DNA of 64,000 nt from Acanthochlamys bracteata (GCA_019914995.1 CM034126.1:4283001-4347000); one strand, 5' to 3'. Shown: positions 1-18,740, counted from the first letter of the stretch. Notes: generated from the sequence alone by a model not told the origin. Program-made: numbers and translations.

Positions 1-608
1 AATTGAAGCGGTACCGCTCCAGTCTGCTGCTGCTGCTGTAGTGCGGACATGATGCTGCTACCCATCTGTTGCTCTCCGGTTAAAACAACTGTCAGCTTCG
101 TTGTGTTGCCATGGCCCTGGTAGAACACCGGGAAGGTTCCATTACATAACGTCTGACCTGAGTACGTTACACCCAGGTAGCTTCCACCCTTGTAGTATAT
201 ACCGATCTTCTTGTTAGGATTTCTGGTAGTAACGTTCACGTCAAATGTTGCGTGAACTGTGAGGTTGTCGATCGTGAAGTTGGATACTCGGAGGGTGTCT
301 ATTGAATACTTTGGAATTTTAGGGTGGAAGATTAACCACAGGATACCGATGGTTGCACCCACGGCAATAACTAGGGCGACTAAAGCAAAAACAACACAGC
401 ATATGCATCTGCAGCAGCTACCACGTCGCCTTTTCGGCGGACGTGAATGCCGTACAGGTAGCATACGCTGCTGCGGCGGGTACTGCTGCTGTTCAGGGTC
501 ACCATTCTCCGATTTGGTGAACTCGCCAGAAACTAACGGTGCCGTCGGCTTCGGCTGTGCTTCGACATCTACTGGATGAATTCTTTGCTGATTAGTATGA
601 TCCCCCAT
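1..608 (-). CDS. NDR1/HIN1-like (NHL, LEA_2 domain) membrane protein, partial
   Basis: The reading frame opens at the ATG read leftward from 608 and stays open to the window edge, so about 200 N-terminal residues are visible and the C-terminus lies outside. Residues 1-60 are a polar, Pro/Gln-rich cytosolic stretch ending in a basic cluster (RPPKRRG). A Cys-rich segment (CCRCICC) and a hydrophobic helix follow at about residues 65-93, as in single-pass type II proteins. Beyond it, FDVNVTTRNPNKKIGIYY is the typical start of the LEA_2/NHL extracellular domain, with several N-glycosylation sequons (NFT, NLT, NVT, NGT). NHL proteins sit at the plasma membrane and many are linked to defence, but a specific role cannot be read here. 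No intron is seen in the visible part. A TATA-like sequence at 682-689 lies about 75 bp upstream of the start. Confidence 0.85.
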   Translation of the reverse strand, partial: MGDHTNQQRIHPVDVEAQPKPTAPLVSGEFTKSENGDPEQQQYPPQQRMLPVRHSRPPKRRRGSCCRCICCVVFALVALVIAVGATIGILWLIFHPKIPKYSIDTLRVSNFTIDNLTVHATFDVNVTTRNPNKKIGIYYKGGSYLGVTYSGQTLCNGTFPVFYQGHGNTTKLTVVLTGEQQMGSSIMSALQQQQQTGAVPLQ

Positions 609-2764
609 TTTAGCTTACACTTCAAGAAGAAGAAGGTTGAACTAGGAAGAGAAGGGATTCACGGTGGTATTTGGAGAGTGATTATAAAGGTGTTGGTTTG
701 GTTAAAATAACTTCCAGGAGGTTTCGTTTCCGTTTGATTAATTACATAGTGAGACAAAGAAAAAGAGAGAAAAACTTAACGCGGCTTTAGACTTTCTTTT
801 TTTTTTTTTTTTTTTTTTGGGGCAGAGTGACGTTGGTATCTTCTTCAACTTCGCTCCACCTAAAATTTTTTCTTTGTCGAAGTCTAACAAAGCGTCTGGT
901 AGATTAACGTGTCCATGTTCTCATTGTTGTTCAGGTGACAAAAAATAAACATATAACATTGTTAGACTAATCAATCAAAATAAGAAAAGTACACATGATG
1001 ATAGAAGCTTCGGTTTTAATTTTTGTTGATGTAGTTGTTGAAGGCGAGGGACGCTTACAGCAGTGTTTAGATCATTGCTGCAATTTTAATTATCGCATTC
1101 GTAATGTGATAGTTGATTTTAATATATTTCTAACTTCTAAGCAGCCTGAGAAGTTGCCAACGACGGCAAAGACTGAAAAAAGTGGCAAGTATTTTATTTG
1201 TCCGTCGAGCATGTGCGATAGAGATTGATTGATTGCGGTTTTATATTCTTGGTTTATTTCGTTTGAAATAACCAATCACCATCGGAGCCTTCTTTCAATC
1301 GTCTCTGTTGTGCATTATTTTAACACCATCGACTTCGTGGAATTATCACCCTTTTTGCGTTTAAGTGGAGCAGTTGGACGTATATCTCTTGTCCTGTGAG
1401 TCAATTGTATGTTTCTGGACATGGTCCAAATCATTGACCGGACTAAGTATGGTGTTTGAAATTACTTATAAACTTTTTTATTTCAATTTATAATTTTATA
1501 TTTTAATAAATTTTCTAAATATTATATAAATTTTTTGAATTTAAAATACATAAAATGTACGCTATAAAATTTTACTATTTATTATCATTATTATTCTAAT
1601 AAAAATAAATTTTATTTAAAAAATTAAATACTTTTAATTAGAAAAGTTTTTCAAAAAAATAATTCTAAATATCTCCTAAAGTTTGTCAACAATAAAAACG
1701 TGTTTAACTACGGTTTAAATATACAATATAAAATAATTTTTTATTAATTTTTTTTAAATTCATTTAAAACTTATTTTAAATACAAAATTAATATAAAATT
1801 TTTTTTTATATTAAATATTTTAAATTTTAAATTTAATTATAAACTTATTTTTTAAAAAAATAAGTTCGCTTCAAAGTAAACGGTCTCTAAATGTGAATGT
1901 AATGTGTACATGTTAATGTTTTCGTTTTCTACGGGGACTTTTGAAATTGCTTAAACGCTTTCAAAAATTATATTATTTTTAAAATTTTAAAAAATGAATT
2001 TATATTTTATTTAAATAATGAAAAATATCAAAAACACTATAAATATATATTTTCATAAAATATTATAAAAATTAATTAAAAATGACATAAAATTAAACTA
2101 AAAAATAATTGAAAAAGTAAAACCAAACCACTCCTTCCATCATATCAAGTTTGATCAAGATCAAGTTCATCTTAAGATATAAAAATTAGAGAGTCCTTTA
2201 CCAAATTAAGGATGTATTCTTTTAGATTAGAAGTGAATTATTAAAAATAAATTATTGAAAAGTAAGTTATTGTAATAATTATTGGATGCAAATTTATGTT
2301 TTCCCTTCCTGCAAAAAGAAATAAATTTTTTATATTTTTTTGTGTAGCTAAAAATAAATAAAAAATAATTTTTTGTAGAAGAAAGTAAAAAATGTACACC
2401 CTAAATGCAACGGAATTTGGTTCATCTGAACAAAGAAATATAGCACTTGCCATTTGGGAAAAGAAATTTCTGGCGAAGCGATTTTGAACCTCTTTCTCAA
2501 CAAAAAAATATTTCTTGGAGAAAGAAATCCATAGAAACTAAACGCTGAACAATATGGAAAAGGGAGCTACGGAAATTTACTTCAATGCAAGAAAACAGAG
2601 AAACATATCAGTCATAAGAATAGAACTTTTTGCATTTCTTATTCTACAACTCTCCGTCTGCTGTGTGAACCCTTCTGCCGAACTAGTCTTACTGCATGCA
2701 GCCTTGACACTCACAGCTATTTATAGATACAGGAGGAGCCAGTTATTTCTCATGACTTGTGGAC
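609..2764. other. Intergenic AT-rich DNA between NHL and ADH-like genes
   Basis: No coding region is supported. A long T tract lies at about 797-818 in the presumed NHL promoter. Positions 1440-2400 are very AT-rich with short homopolymer runs. The short ORFs here (for example 995-1228 and 2554-2820) show no family resemblance; 2554-2820 overlaps the last ADH-like exon on the opposite strand. Confidence 0.6.
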
Positions 2765-8463
<5,699 letters not shown>

Positions 8464-11340
8464 GGTTGGAAATGGAGAGAAGTTCGCAGTAGTTGTTGGC
8501 CATGATTGAGTTTTCAAGATTTTGTTAGCAGTTGGGCGTGGTAGGTGAAGTAAGGCTACGTTGTTTATTCAACAAAAATTGAAAAGGCTTTGTATTTGAA
8601 CCGACTTAAATAAGTCGAATAAGGGCGATGAGACGGAGTGGTTATTATGCAATTAACTCGAATGCCCTAAAAGCCCACTTGTGTTCGTTCTATAACTTCG
8701 ATCGAAATCGATAATAAAACAATTTCCCAATTTTAGAGTTTTCATTTCAAAGAAAAAAGTGCGAGTGAATCACAAGAATTTGGAGAACGATTGATGGAAG
8801 AAGAAGGTTTGAGTTCGAGTTCCCGTGCAATAGATTCTTCTATATCAGTTTCAGGCTTGATTTTAATTGCAGATTATAAAAATTGGTGTTTTTGCAAATT
8901 TGAAAATATTGTTTGGTTTTCAATCTGTGCAGCTGCTGAAGAAAGCAAGGTGGAAAAAAGGTTCTAATCTAGGGGTCGCTGAACAGGTTAGCAATCTGCT
9001 TGGTTCGTCTCCTGTTTGAATTTTATGTACATTAGGGTTCTGTTACCAGCAAATCAAAGTTTATTCAACAAGAGGGTTTAACATGTGGAAACGATAATGA
9101 GTTTTTGTAAGTATGTAGAATTTTCTTTTGATAATCACAGAGTATGTTAAACTTTTTTGGAGTATATTTTGTTGTTGATCAATTAATTGCAGTTGCTGTA
9201 GTTATCTTTTAATTCTTCAGGTTCTGTAAGTCTACAGCTTTTCTAAATACTTGAAATGATTTGTTGAAATAGGGAAGATTAGAGCCAGTAGAAACTCATG
9301 TAATGAACTAATGTGGTCTAGGTGCACAGTTAGTAAAGAAAAAGCTGCGGCAGACGGAGAATCTTCTTCAACCAACAAACAATACTGGTAAATTTTCTTT
9401 TATATAGAGATTCAATTTTGTTCTCAGAGATATACACTTCACTTGGGATGGGCTTTAGTAGGAGGTGATAGGATCAGGTCCCTTTTATTATTCATGTTTG
9501 CATAATTATGACTATGTTTGGTCATCCTTTCTTCATGGATTTGAGATTAATTGACACTTGCAGTTTGAAATGCATACTGACTACAAATGCAAAGTTTTGC
9601 GCTTACTATTTGCTTGATTAATGTTTTATTAATTCAATTGGTTGGTATTATGTTAGTAATTGTCTTAAAAAGCAGATGATCTCTTTTGTGTTTCAGTTAT
9701 CAAGGCCTGAGTAAGCATTCAGTATTAGGTGTTGGACTTTCTTTTATCTGATAATTCTATCAGTGAAATCTAGGATGGGGTGATGTATATCCTTCATAGA
9801 ACTAAGGAGTACTAAATAACTAAGATTACCCTTACTTAACATAGTAGTTGCTTCAAGTTTCAATAATAGTTTGATGTATATTCGTGATTACATAGCTTAG
9901 AAGTTTCAAATTGGTTAAGATTTGTACGCATATGTGTTCTTACATGCTAGTAATAAGTAACTTATCTTTGCTAATACATTAAATATGATCAACATGCTTC
10001 TTTCTTTAGGATAACTCAGATATCAAAAAGAAACAAAAATTACCTCTAAAAGGATAAGGAAGATGCAGGAAGCAGAAATGAGGATGTGAGGCAAATAATT
10101 TGTACGAAATTTCCTTGGAGAATTCTGGCCGGACAATGTTTGAAGGAATTTAGATTAAGGCTTCCTTGGGAAATGCTAATTACCTCCTGTTTTGAATTGA
10201 GGAGACTTTCACACAGGTGCTAAGTCCATTATTCCTTTAAACATTTTACTTTTCTGCATTGTGCATTTTCTTGGATAAATACATATATCTCTTTTGTTCA
10301 TTTCAAATCTAGCAGAAACTTTGACATCTTTGTGCAAGTATTAATATGAGCGTTCCTTGGTATGAATGAATCATGTCTTGTATAAAAAAGTCTTTGATCA
10401 AGACTTCTCTTGGTTGTGAATCGCATGATTCATCCAGTACATTGTTCTATTTTTATTGTTTCTTTCATTTAGTTTGTAAAGCTTATTATCACGATTCAGG
10501 ATTCCTGTTTTAGCATACAAAGAATAACATAAACATGTTTGTGCTCATTTTAAAAAAGAAAGCCTGAGAGGGGGCCGGGCTGTGTTCCCCCAGCGGCCAC
10601 CAAGTGGCAGAAGAAAACGAACTTGGGTGGGCTCCGCACGGTTCGCCTGTTAAAGGAATCTTAAAAATGCAGATTAGAGTAACATGTTCATACATTGTGT
10701 ATAAATCTCATAAAAGACTTGCCCTTTAATGAAATTGGCTATGCCCTTATTGGTAATCCAGGATGAGCGAAAAGAAGGCTTGAGTTAAGCTATTCTCAGA
10801 GTTATGAGAGGTCACCCAAAGCCATGGAGCTGCTGTGTTCTGATGATAGCTCTTCAAAAGCAAAGATGTTCCCTTGCTTGTTTCTGGGAAGCTGAGAGCA
10901 TTCTCAAATGCTGATTCGTTTTGGGAATTGAATGGTGATTCTCGCAGGATATATTCATTCCGTAGATGGTTGTTTTTGCCAAAAGCCTACTAATGTAGTA
11001 ACTAGCCTATAACGGGTAGCTTGACCATTCATCTCATTGCCTTCTAATAACCATGTAAATATGTACATGACCGTACAGGATGAATCTTTGTATTCACTCC
11101 AGATGTAGGGGAGTGCTTTTCTCTAACTATCTATAGCATCTTTTTCTTGATCTAAACAAAATTATGTCCTTGGAATTATTATTTCCCTCGTCTCGTGGTA
11201 GACATAGTTTATTTACTTTACAAGTTGCACAGAACAATGTTTCCTTGATCCCTCTCCAGTAGTTTGTGACTGTTGTAGCCTGCGAATGTTGTAACTCCAT
11301 GATGCATTAAACTTGTTTCTGTTTATTTTCTTCTCTCCAC
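8464..11340 (+). other. Region divergent from ADH-like gene; possible small spliced transcript, not confirmed
   Basis: No recognised protein is encoded. A plausible plus-strand unit starts with ATGGAAGAAGAAG at 8794-8806 followed by GT. It could join 8933-8960 and 9334-9398 in frame, giving a short acidic/Ser-rich peptide (EEEAAEESKVEK, then SKEKAAADGESSSTNKQY). Further exons would be needed and none is clear. The unit would share a 330-bp divergent promoter with the ADH-like gene. It could equally be a non-coding RNA or chance splice signals. The rest is AT-rich, apart from the GC-rich island at 10562-10652. Confidence 0.2.
10562..10652. other. Short GC-rich island of unknown origin
   Basis: About 90 bp with a composition very unlike the flanks (runs such as GAGGGGGCCGGGC and GGGTGGGCTCCGCACGG) sits in AT-rich DNA. 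It has no long ORF of recognised family. It could be a tRNA-derived SINE fragment (GGTTCGCC resembles part of a B box), an organelle DNA insert, or an exon of a non-coding RNA. None of these is demonstrated. Confidence 0.35.
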
Positions 11341-14235
11341 AATGAGTCTAGAACATGGTCAAGAAGATTAGAGATTACGTGATATTTCATTCGATGAGGT
11401 CAAATAATTCAAAAGACAATTCAACAAATTGCTTTTTAAGCTTAAAAAGTTATGGTGCTGATGGTATACATACAGAGGAGATGCCCTCAAATAGACGTCT
11501 AGCATCTTAGAAATCCTCAAGCAATGTATCAATATATGAAAAACAATAGGGTATGTCTATTAAAGATTAAATGGCTATGTTGAGTTTGTGTCGCTTGGAA
11601 CAGATTCCTGAAGCAAAGCGAACCAAGAGATTGCAACTAGTAAGGCTCATTGACGAATGACCTGCACTAACAAACAGAAATGCCACATTAGCGACTTACA
11701 GAAACAGAATATACCACATTAGAGGCTAGTTAAAAACATACAAGGACATTCCAATGACAGTATGTGCTCCAGGAGATGTTGTTTAAGTGGCTAGGGGAAA
11801 AACATAATATACAAAATGCAGAGAACTAACATATGAAGAGCAGTATATAATAAGCAGCGGCATCAACCATAATAGAGCTAGTACAGTGTTCCTATGGGGC
11901 ATGTGGCGTCCATTGATACAGTATATTGCTCCCTTTGCAAGCTTATTTGAAGTATCCAAATAGCTGGACACTATTTTGGTTTCTAATTGGTGACACTATA
12001 CTAAGATGGTGACTACCGAGGCTTGAATTCTAAATAAACATTTGAACTGCTCATGGTAGGCAAAGTTTATGAAATGACTTCTGAAGAGTAATTGCTCTAT
12101 GAAGACTAAATTTCACGACATGGAATTTTACAAGCAAAAGCAATCTACTATCACAGAAACAAAAAAAGAAAAAAAGAAAAGAAACCACTACTGTTAAACG
12201 TCTTGTACCAGAAATGGCCAGAAATGTAACCATTGCCTTAAAACTTTAGGTCCCTTCTCTACTAGAACATTCCCTGTATCCATTGATATTTTCTGCCTTT
12301 CTAGTTTCTGGCAAAGCTCATGACTACGAAGCAAGTTACGAATGATATTGATCAGTAGTAGATCCTTGAACTCACTCTTCCTATTGAATAATACTACGGC
12401 GTTTTTCGAAAACCAAGAATAATAATTAAAGGAAAAAGAGCCTTCAATTTGTCTAACTTTATCCATAATTCTTTTCTTCACAAAATATGCTATACGTTGG
12501 AAGTGCTCTGAATCCGTGACTTACTATTAAGACAAATCACCAAGCACTAAATGGAAAACAAATGAAGAGGAGAAGCACATCTTCATCCAGATTGTAGCAC
12601 AACATTGATGATCTTGCTTCAATATCTTCCTCAAATATCTGTAATTGCCACCAGTTATTCATGGTGTACGGATAATGCTTATATAGTGGATCTGCCATAA
12701 AGATGATAGCAACTATCTTTAAAAGGTGTTTATAGTGCTGCATCAAAAGACTACCTTGAAAGCTCTTCCAGGAGGGCATATCCCTAATTTATTTTAACTT
12801 AATCAAACAACAGCATGAATCTCACAAAAAATGGTGATTTTCATTTTATACTTCTGAAGAAAGATGAGTGACTGCCATATCTTGATCTGCAGCCTGCCCA
12901 GCTTGTCTCGAAATTGAGGTCGGGTGTTGAAATGACTATAAAGCATGTGATACCATGTATAAACTTCGTATTTCCTCTAAAAATAGCCTGTCAAGAAAGT
13001 GTTATACTGATCTGCATTTTGACCAACCACCATAGAGGCCAAACCCTGATTGGCATTTGACCAACCACCATAAGGACAAACTTGGATTTACTAACGAAGA
13101 AAACATCAACTTTCCTGGGCAGACAACAATTTAACACCTTAGTACAAGCAAGGTTACTGAGCAATATGTTGATCAAGTCTAACCAATACCATCTAGAAAC
13201 AACTTAACAAAAAAGGATGGACCATTATAGCAACTTGGCAAATCCATTTTAGCAAGTAGAGCAGCCTCACGCTAGGGATACTTGTTGGTCCGCACTAATA
13301 GCACCTCAGCAAAACTACTTGATCAAGAACCGTAATAAGCCATCTATTTCCAGCTCAAATCGGACTATTGACAAACATAGATACCTTTTAATACTTCAAG
13401 AAGACACAAAAAGGATTTCTTATGTACTAGGTCTTAGTCTAAGAAGTTATTTAGGGTGCTACTAGGCAAACTGATAAAGCAAGGTAGGAAAGAACTTTTA
13501 GTACTAGGCAAAAGGGGATTAACAAAAAAGCCATACTATCATCTATTCGCATCCTCCAATGTTTCAATTGCGCATTGGCAGCTAGAAGTTTTCCAGAGAG
13601 GAAATCTCAATGCGTTTGACCACTATTTTTGAAAGCAAGCACTCCTGCTTGGATGTGCTCTATCCAAAAAATACAATGATTCTCTCCGCCTATCTCTTCA
13701 TGGATTTCTCGAATCATTAGCAAATGGGTAAGATGAAACACCTATCAGATGCCTTGCATTGGTTCACATTCACCATTGACTAATGATCAGGGAGACCTAT
13801 GAAAATATGGATGGAAAGATTCATGGCATTCAGCTCCAAAAAGCAGCAAAAATTGCTTCTAATACTAACAATCTATTATGAGAAATTATCAGAACATCCG
13901 GTAGCACGTACTTCTACTCACCTACAATTCTACCAACCTTTGCTGAGCCTATATTGATTTCTAAACACGCTTAAACTACCAGGATGTGAATGCAGTGGGG
14001 TAACTCTATCCTCCGATATGAACAACCGATGAAAGAAAGTTTTCTAAACCAGGAAAGGATTGATATACCAAAAGACGTGCCTTCACAATATCATGTTATA
14101 GAAAAAGCTTCTAGGCAGTTATATTAGATACACAATCACAAGCAGCCCCAGAGGTAATTGAAACCAAAAGTAGGTAAACTATATGAAAAGGCTAATCATT
14201 ACCATTTATTATACGGCAGTGCAGAAGGGTTCTTG
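11341..14235. other. Intergenic region, no recognisable gene
   Basis: Several unlinked minus-strand ORFs of 60-95 codons occur (11783-11971, 12194-12481, 12537-12779). They carry no motif I recognise and no consistent splice pattern connecting them. Degenerate transposon sequence is the most likely content, but no terminal repeats or target duplication were found. Confidence 0.4.
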
Positions 14236-14795
14236 TCATTCGATCTCAATCTGTTGAGGTTCATCTGGTCTTCCATCTGTAACAGGTCCTTCTGCATCAA
14301 GCTCTGCCGAGACATCAACCCCAGCAGCTTCGGCAGTTCTTGTAATCCAATCTCTCAGCGGCTCTTCATTCAGATCCAACCTTAGAAGACCAGCAAACAT
14401 TCCGCCCATGAACGCAACCGGCTCCTGCAACAATAGTTTTGAAGTATCAAGATAAAATTCTCTTACAGTTAAAGAGTTTTTGTAAAATTCTCACCCTTAT
14501 GGCGTCTTTAATGATGGGTTGGTCTTCAAATGGATTGAAGAAAGCGAGTGCACAGCCGTTGCTTCTCCGGGTGGAGAAACACGGACTGATGCTTCTTCTT
14601 CTCCTCCTCGTTGAACTCAAGGATGAAGGCATTAGCGTTAACCTTCTTCCCAGCTGTAAAGAATCAGAGACCAATTAGATAAATTGGAAATCAAGAAAAA
14701 TATTCAAAAATTTGAAGAATTAAAGCAAGAAGACCGACTACTGATTGACTACTCACAGTCATAGCAGAAATAGAGTGTGAAAGAAGTAAAGCCAT
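14236..14795 (-). CDS. UPF0426-like small plastid protein
   Basis: Three exons (14795-14757, 14653-14495, 14424-14236), all in phase 0, give 128 residues. The N-terminus (MALLLSHSISAMT, then Ser/Arg-rich sequence to about residue 50) looks like a chloroplast transit peptide. The mature part contains FFNPFEDQPIIKDAI and EPVAFMGGMFAGLLRLDLNE, one hydrophobic segment, and ends in QQIEIE. From memory this matches the short plant UPF0426 family (Arabidopsis At1g28150 type, about 120 residues). The molecular function is unknown and plastid localisation is inferred. Splice sites are good and no damage is seen. Confidence 0.78.
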
Positions 14796-15636
14796 TTTCT
14801 TTCCTTGCTTGTTTCAGTGTTCTTGGCTTGTTGGCGATATGAGAGCTCCCCAACTGAGAACAAAAGAAAAGAAAGAAAAAATACGGAAAGTTATTATTAA
14901 TTTATTTATTTCATACACACAACAGGATTTGTTTAATACTGTTATGATTTCTGCTCTAAATTTGTTCATTATCAGGACTCTCCGGAGCAATATCAAAATG
15001 TTTAGCATTTTTGGGTATTAAAATTTTCCAAAATTGAAAGTGGCGATGGTCTTTACTATATTATCCAAGAAGTGATTAAGGATTTTGTGATATGTATTTT
15101 GATTTGATCTGCATTCTTTAATGTGAAGTAAACTCTTTTACAGAATACATTCATACATACAATCTTAGTTTTCCCTTGAAACAATGTCATGAACTGAAAC
15201 TTTTGAGTAATCTCATGAATGAGTTCATTCTTTACAGCTTGAAATTCAAACGGTTATAAGTTTGTTCTTTCTAATCCTCTCAAGCTCAAACAATTGTCAT
15301 TAAGATTCTTTACTGTTTCTCAATACAATAAGGGCACATCAAATTAGTTTTTTCCAAAAAGAAGCTAATTCAGATGACAGCAGATTGAGTTCATCTCAAC
15401 TATCCTTTGAAAATAGGCCGTAACTTTCAGTCGGTTAGTGACTGGAATTCATATGGGTGACAAACCTCTGCCCATCTCTATAACTCAGTTGCACAGATCA
15501 AGTATGTTTCTCAATTAACAGTTCCAAGTATAAGAAACCCTTCTCCACCGAATGATCGGTCTGATAATTGGTTAAAGCAGGAACTAATGGCTTTTTGAAA
15601 AGGTTCGTAGCACTTCAAGAGCCATAAAGCAGGAGG
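14796..15636. other. Intergenic region between UPF0426-like gene and carrier pseudogene
   Basis: No coding region, RNA gene or repeat could be supported. It should contain the promoter of the UPF0426-like gene; the dead carrier gene ends at 15637. Confidence 0.5.
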
Positions 15637-18236
15637 TCAGAAAATTTGATGAACTGCAACATAGTACCTGCCAACAAGTGCAAACGAATCAATTCCAATG
15701 CACGACATCCTTAACAAATCTCGAAACATAACGTTCCTGTCTCCCAGAGACATTTCTCTGACCCTCTCTATCCAAATGGAGTTTTCCATCTCAAGAACTT
15801 CCTCTCCACGGTTATGTACTGCGATACATCAACAGCTGAAATGACACATGAATTGCCAAGTAAGAAGGTTTTCACCCGTCTCTTTGCAATATTCAAGTCT
15901 CATCTTTTAACTAAGAGAATGTGTGATCCATTATGAGCTAAATTCTTCTAACATATCTCAAGTCACAACTATAACACCCAAATAATATGTTACTGTATTC
16001 TACAGATTTACGGCTTAGAAAGGCAAAAACATGCAAAGAACATCTATAAAAGAAGCACCAAGCTCAAGGACTAATGCAAACCTTGGGTGTAACAATATAC
16101 TGAGAAGGGCACTTTGCAGTGTCGAATGAGTGAGAAGCAGCACCAGCTACAGACACGAAAGCCATAAATTCGTCAGCTGACCTAAGACCATAAACAAACG
16201 AGCAGATATTTGATACAAGTATGGATTCACAATAGGAGAATAAACTGTTGTCTCTTAGGAGAATAAAACTTCAATAGTATAAACTCAGGGAAATATCATC
16301 CTTGTAGAATTGAAACACTAATCCAACAGAAAATATAATGATTGTTAGAAAATCATGTTTCTCATGGTATCCTTAGTTAGGACGAAAAACTAAAAAAGAA
16401 AGTAAATGAACTTTATGAGCTGAAAAGAAACTGATTCTGCAGATAAGAAAACATGTCGCTCTTTACTAAGGGTAGGTTTAAATGCCTGAGAGGATGGTTC
16501 ATGTTTAGCACCTTCTGTTTAAGCATACGGAAAGTCAACAAATTGCCAAGTTGAGAAAAAAAACCACCACCAGTACACAATCCCGCACAAGTCTGGGTCT
16601 AAGGCCTCTCCATAGAGCACCCCAACCTTCTAAACGAATAATGCTTAAGGGTCCCCTCACATTAGATGCAAGAGTGGGCTTCCAGATCCTATCAGCATCC
16701 AGGGATAGCACTTCAATGTGTCAGCCATATTTACAGTATTTTTTGACAGAGTAAACAGTAGACCAACGGTGTTAGTTCCATGCCTATACGTAAGGAACAT
16801 AGCTTGGTAGTAGTTTTGATATTATTGAAGTAGAGTCAAGAACAGTCTTAGCAGAACTCATACTCCCAATTTGAGAAGTAGAGCTCACATATTGGCGGAG
16901 TTTAAGGAGTTCGAGTGGAGCGCAAACAATGGCTTCTGCACCACCAGCAGCTATTCCAGCTAAGAGGGCTTTATCTAACCTACCATCTGCAAAATATAGC
17001 TTATTGTGATGCACATTGAACTGAAGGTATAAAAACTAGTTGTGTTTCTGCCGTCAAGACGGAGAAAAGATCGTGATGCTGTTTTGAAGCATATAGTTTC
17101 TAAAAATGAATAATGATATTCAGGAGTTAAGACATGATATACTTATCATCCTACTGCATAAAATATTTAAGGAGGATAACTCATAGTTAAGTCAGGTAAA
17201 GCTTATTGCAAATGATCGTAGCACCTCATTCCATGTGGAGCAATCAAGATTTATAAAAGAATGAAAAACACAAACCTTAACAAACACATATCATTACACT
17301 ATATGTGTAAGATAAATTCATGGTTTCCTAAAGTCATCAAAAAGATTTGGAGATTTAGAAGAATTCCATTTTAACTCTCTTCCAATTAGTATCAAATGAG
17401 ATCCAAACAAGCCGAATCTTCAAGGAGGACATATATTTTTCTGACTCGAAATACAAGCGTCATCTGAGAGTGACTTTTATTCTTATAGGTTGTCCTATTA
17501 ATTACATCACAACATAAGTGACTTGTTATAAATTAAAAGGATCATATATAGCTGCTAGATTAAAACATTCGCTTATATGTGAACAGTCCTTATTACTCTT
17601 CGAAAAGGCATCTTTCACTATGTTCACCAAGGGCAGAATTCAGATATGAACATGAAATACATACACACCTGGGTACTTAATCAGATAATCAGCAGACTAG
17701 AAGGTACATAACGCATAACACCAACATGAAAGAAGGCTGTAAACGTTAAAGAAGAAGAAATATATATCCATGAAATTCTGGGAAGAGATGACAATTACTT
17801 CGTAAACCCGAAACTGACCCAAGCTATCAACTACCTCTGAAACGCACTTCTTGTTGGAAGCAGCACAGACCTTTTTACAAATCGCAACTTAGCATGCAAA
17901 GTCCATATAACCTTAATATTGATGAGAAATTTCACGAAAGCCAAATTTATGTCAAACGCATTGATCCCAAAACCTTGTTGTGCTGATGATATAACACAAC
18001 CACTGCGCATTTGTTATTCAGATGCAAATAGAATCATTCGGGTGAATGGAGGGATACCTGAAGTAGCGTCTTGCGAGTGTCGAAAGTGTAAGGGCGCACG
18101 CTAAAGCAACAAAGCCGGCTGCGGCGGCAGCATGCCTGCCAACAATCCAGCGTCCCTCATCACCAGCGGCTTTAGAGTTGACGGCGGTGGAAAAAATGAG
18201 CACCGATGTCGGCGGCGACGGCGGCGGAGGATCAAT
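15637..18236 (-). pseudogene. Mitochondrial carrier family (SLC25-type) gene, degenerate
   Basis: Fragments of one mitochondrial carrier are found in order and on one strand. Exon 1 (18236 to about 18052) reads RWIVGRH, AGFVALACALT, then FDTRKTLLQ in another frame. A possible exon lies near 17860. A broken exon at 16986 to about 16522 has LLAGIAAGGAEAIVCAPLEL with the carrier signature PLELLKLR, then YPWMLIGSGSP, RLEGWGALWRGLRP and FFSTWQF in changing frames. A further exon at about 16182-16082 has VAGAASHSFDTAK, and the last exon (15828-15637) has ERKFLRWKTPFG, a frameshift, then DRNVMFRDLLRM. Intact relatives would sit in the inner mitochondrial membrane and exchange metabolites. At least four frame breaks and an ATT at the expected start codon (18236-18234) indicate a dead copy. 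Sequencing error at so many places is unlikely. Confidence 0.78.
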
Positions 18237-18740
18237 GGCTGCAGCGTGTATTTCGTAGAATTTTTACCTTGAACTCAATTCTGTGCAGTACTCGGTTGGG
18301 ACTGAATTAGTGGACCCAAAAGTTTCCGGTCCATGTCAGCCATGATTTTGTGGGGTTAATGGTTAAGTCTTGGTTAACAAAATTGTTTAGTTAATGTAGC
18401 ATCACCAACAATAAGAAACTGTATGTAGCAACTCGATTTCAGTTCTTTTGTTCAAGGGGGAAAATGAACTTCGCAGTTCTGCAACCTCAATTTTCATAAA
18501 AAATTTGTTTTTACAGATGTTTAATCTCTTTGGTGACAAAAACAAAACAATTTATGTATATGTAGAGTAATGCCTGTTATATAAACTTGTAGCCACTATC
18601 AATGAGTGATCTCTTTTATAACTTCATCTCTCTATATCCTTTGCAATTGCTGAGCATCAACAGCATTATGTACAACATCCAGAAAGAAGACCGAATACGC
18701 ACAGCAATAAGGCCGTATCCTATGTGCAAAGAGCTCGTAC
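18237..18740. other. Intergenic between carrier pseudogene and DUF639 gene
   Basis: Former promoter of the carrier pseudogene and presumed 3' untranslated region of the DUF639 gene. No other feature was seen. Confidence 0.5.

Noticed and set aside
259-579. 106-codon plus-strand ORF over the NHL gene
   Set aside because: It is the complement of the NHL reading frame, which has family motifs on the minus strand; the plus frame has none.
12051-12779. Run of minus-strand ORFs considered as a transposase
   Set aside because: No catalytic motif, no consistent splicing and no terminal repeats were found; the resemblance was too weak to name a family.
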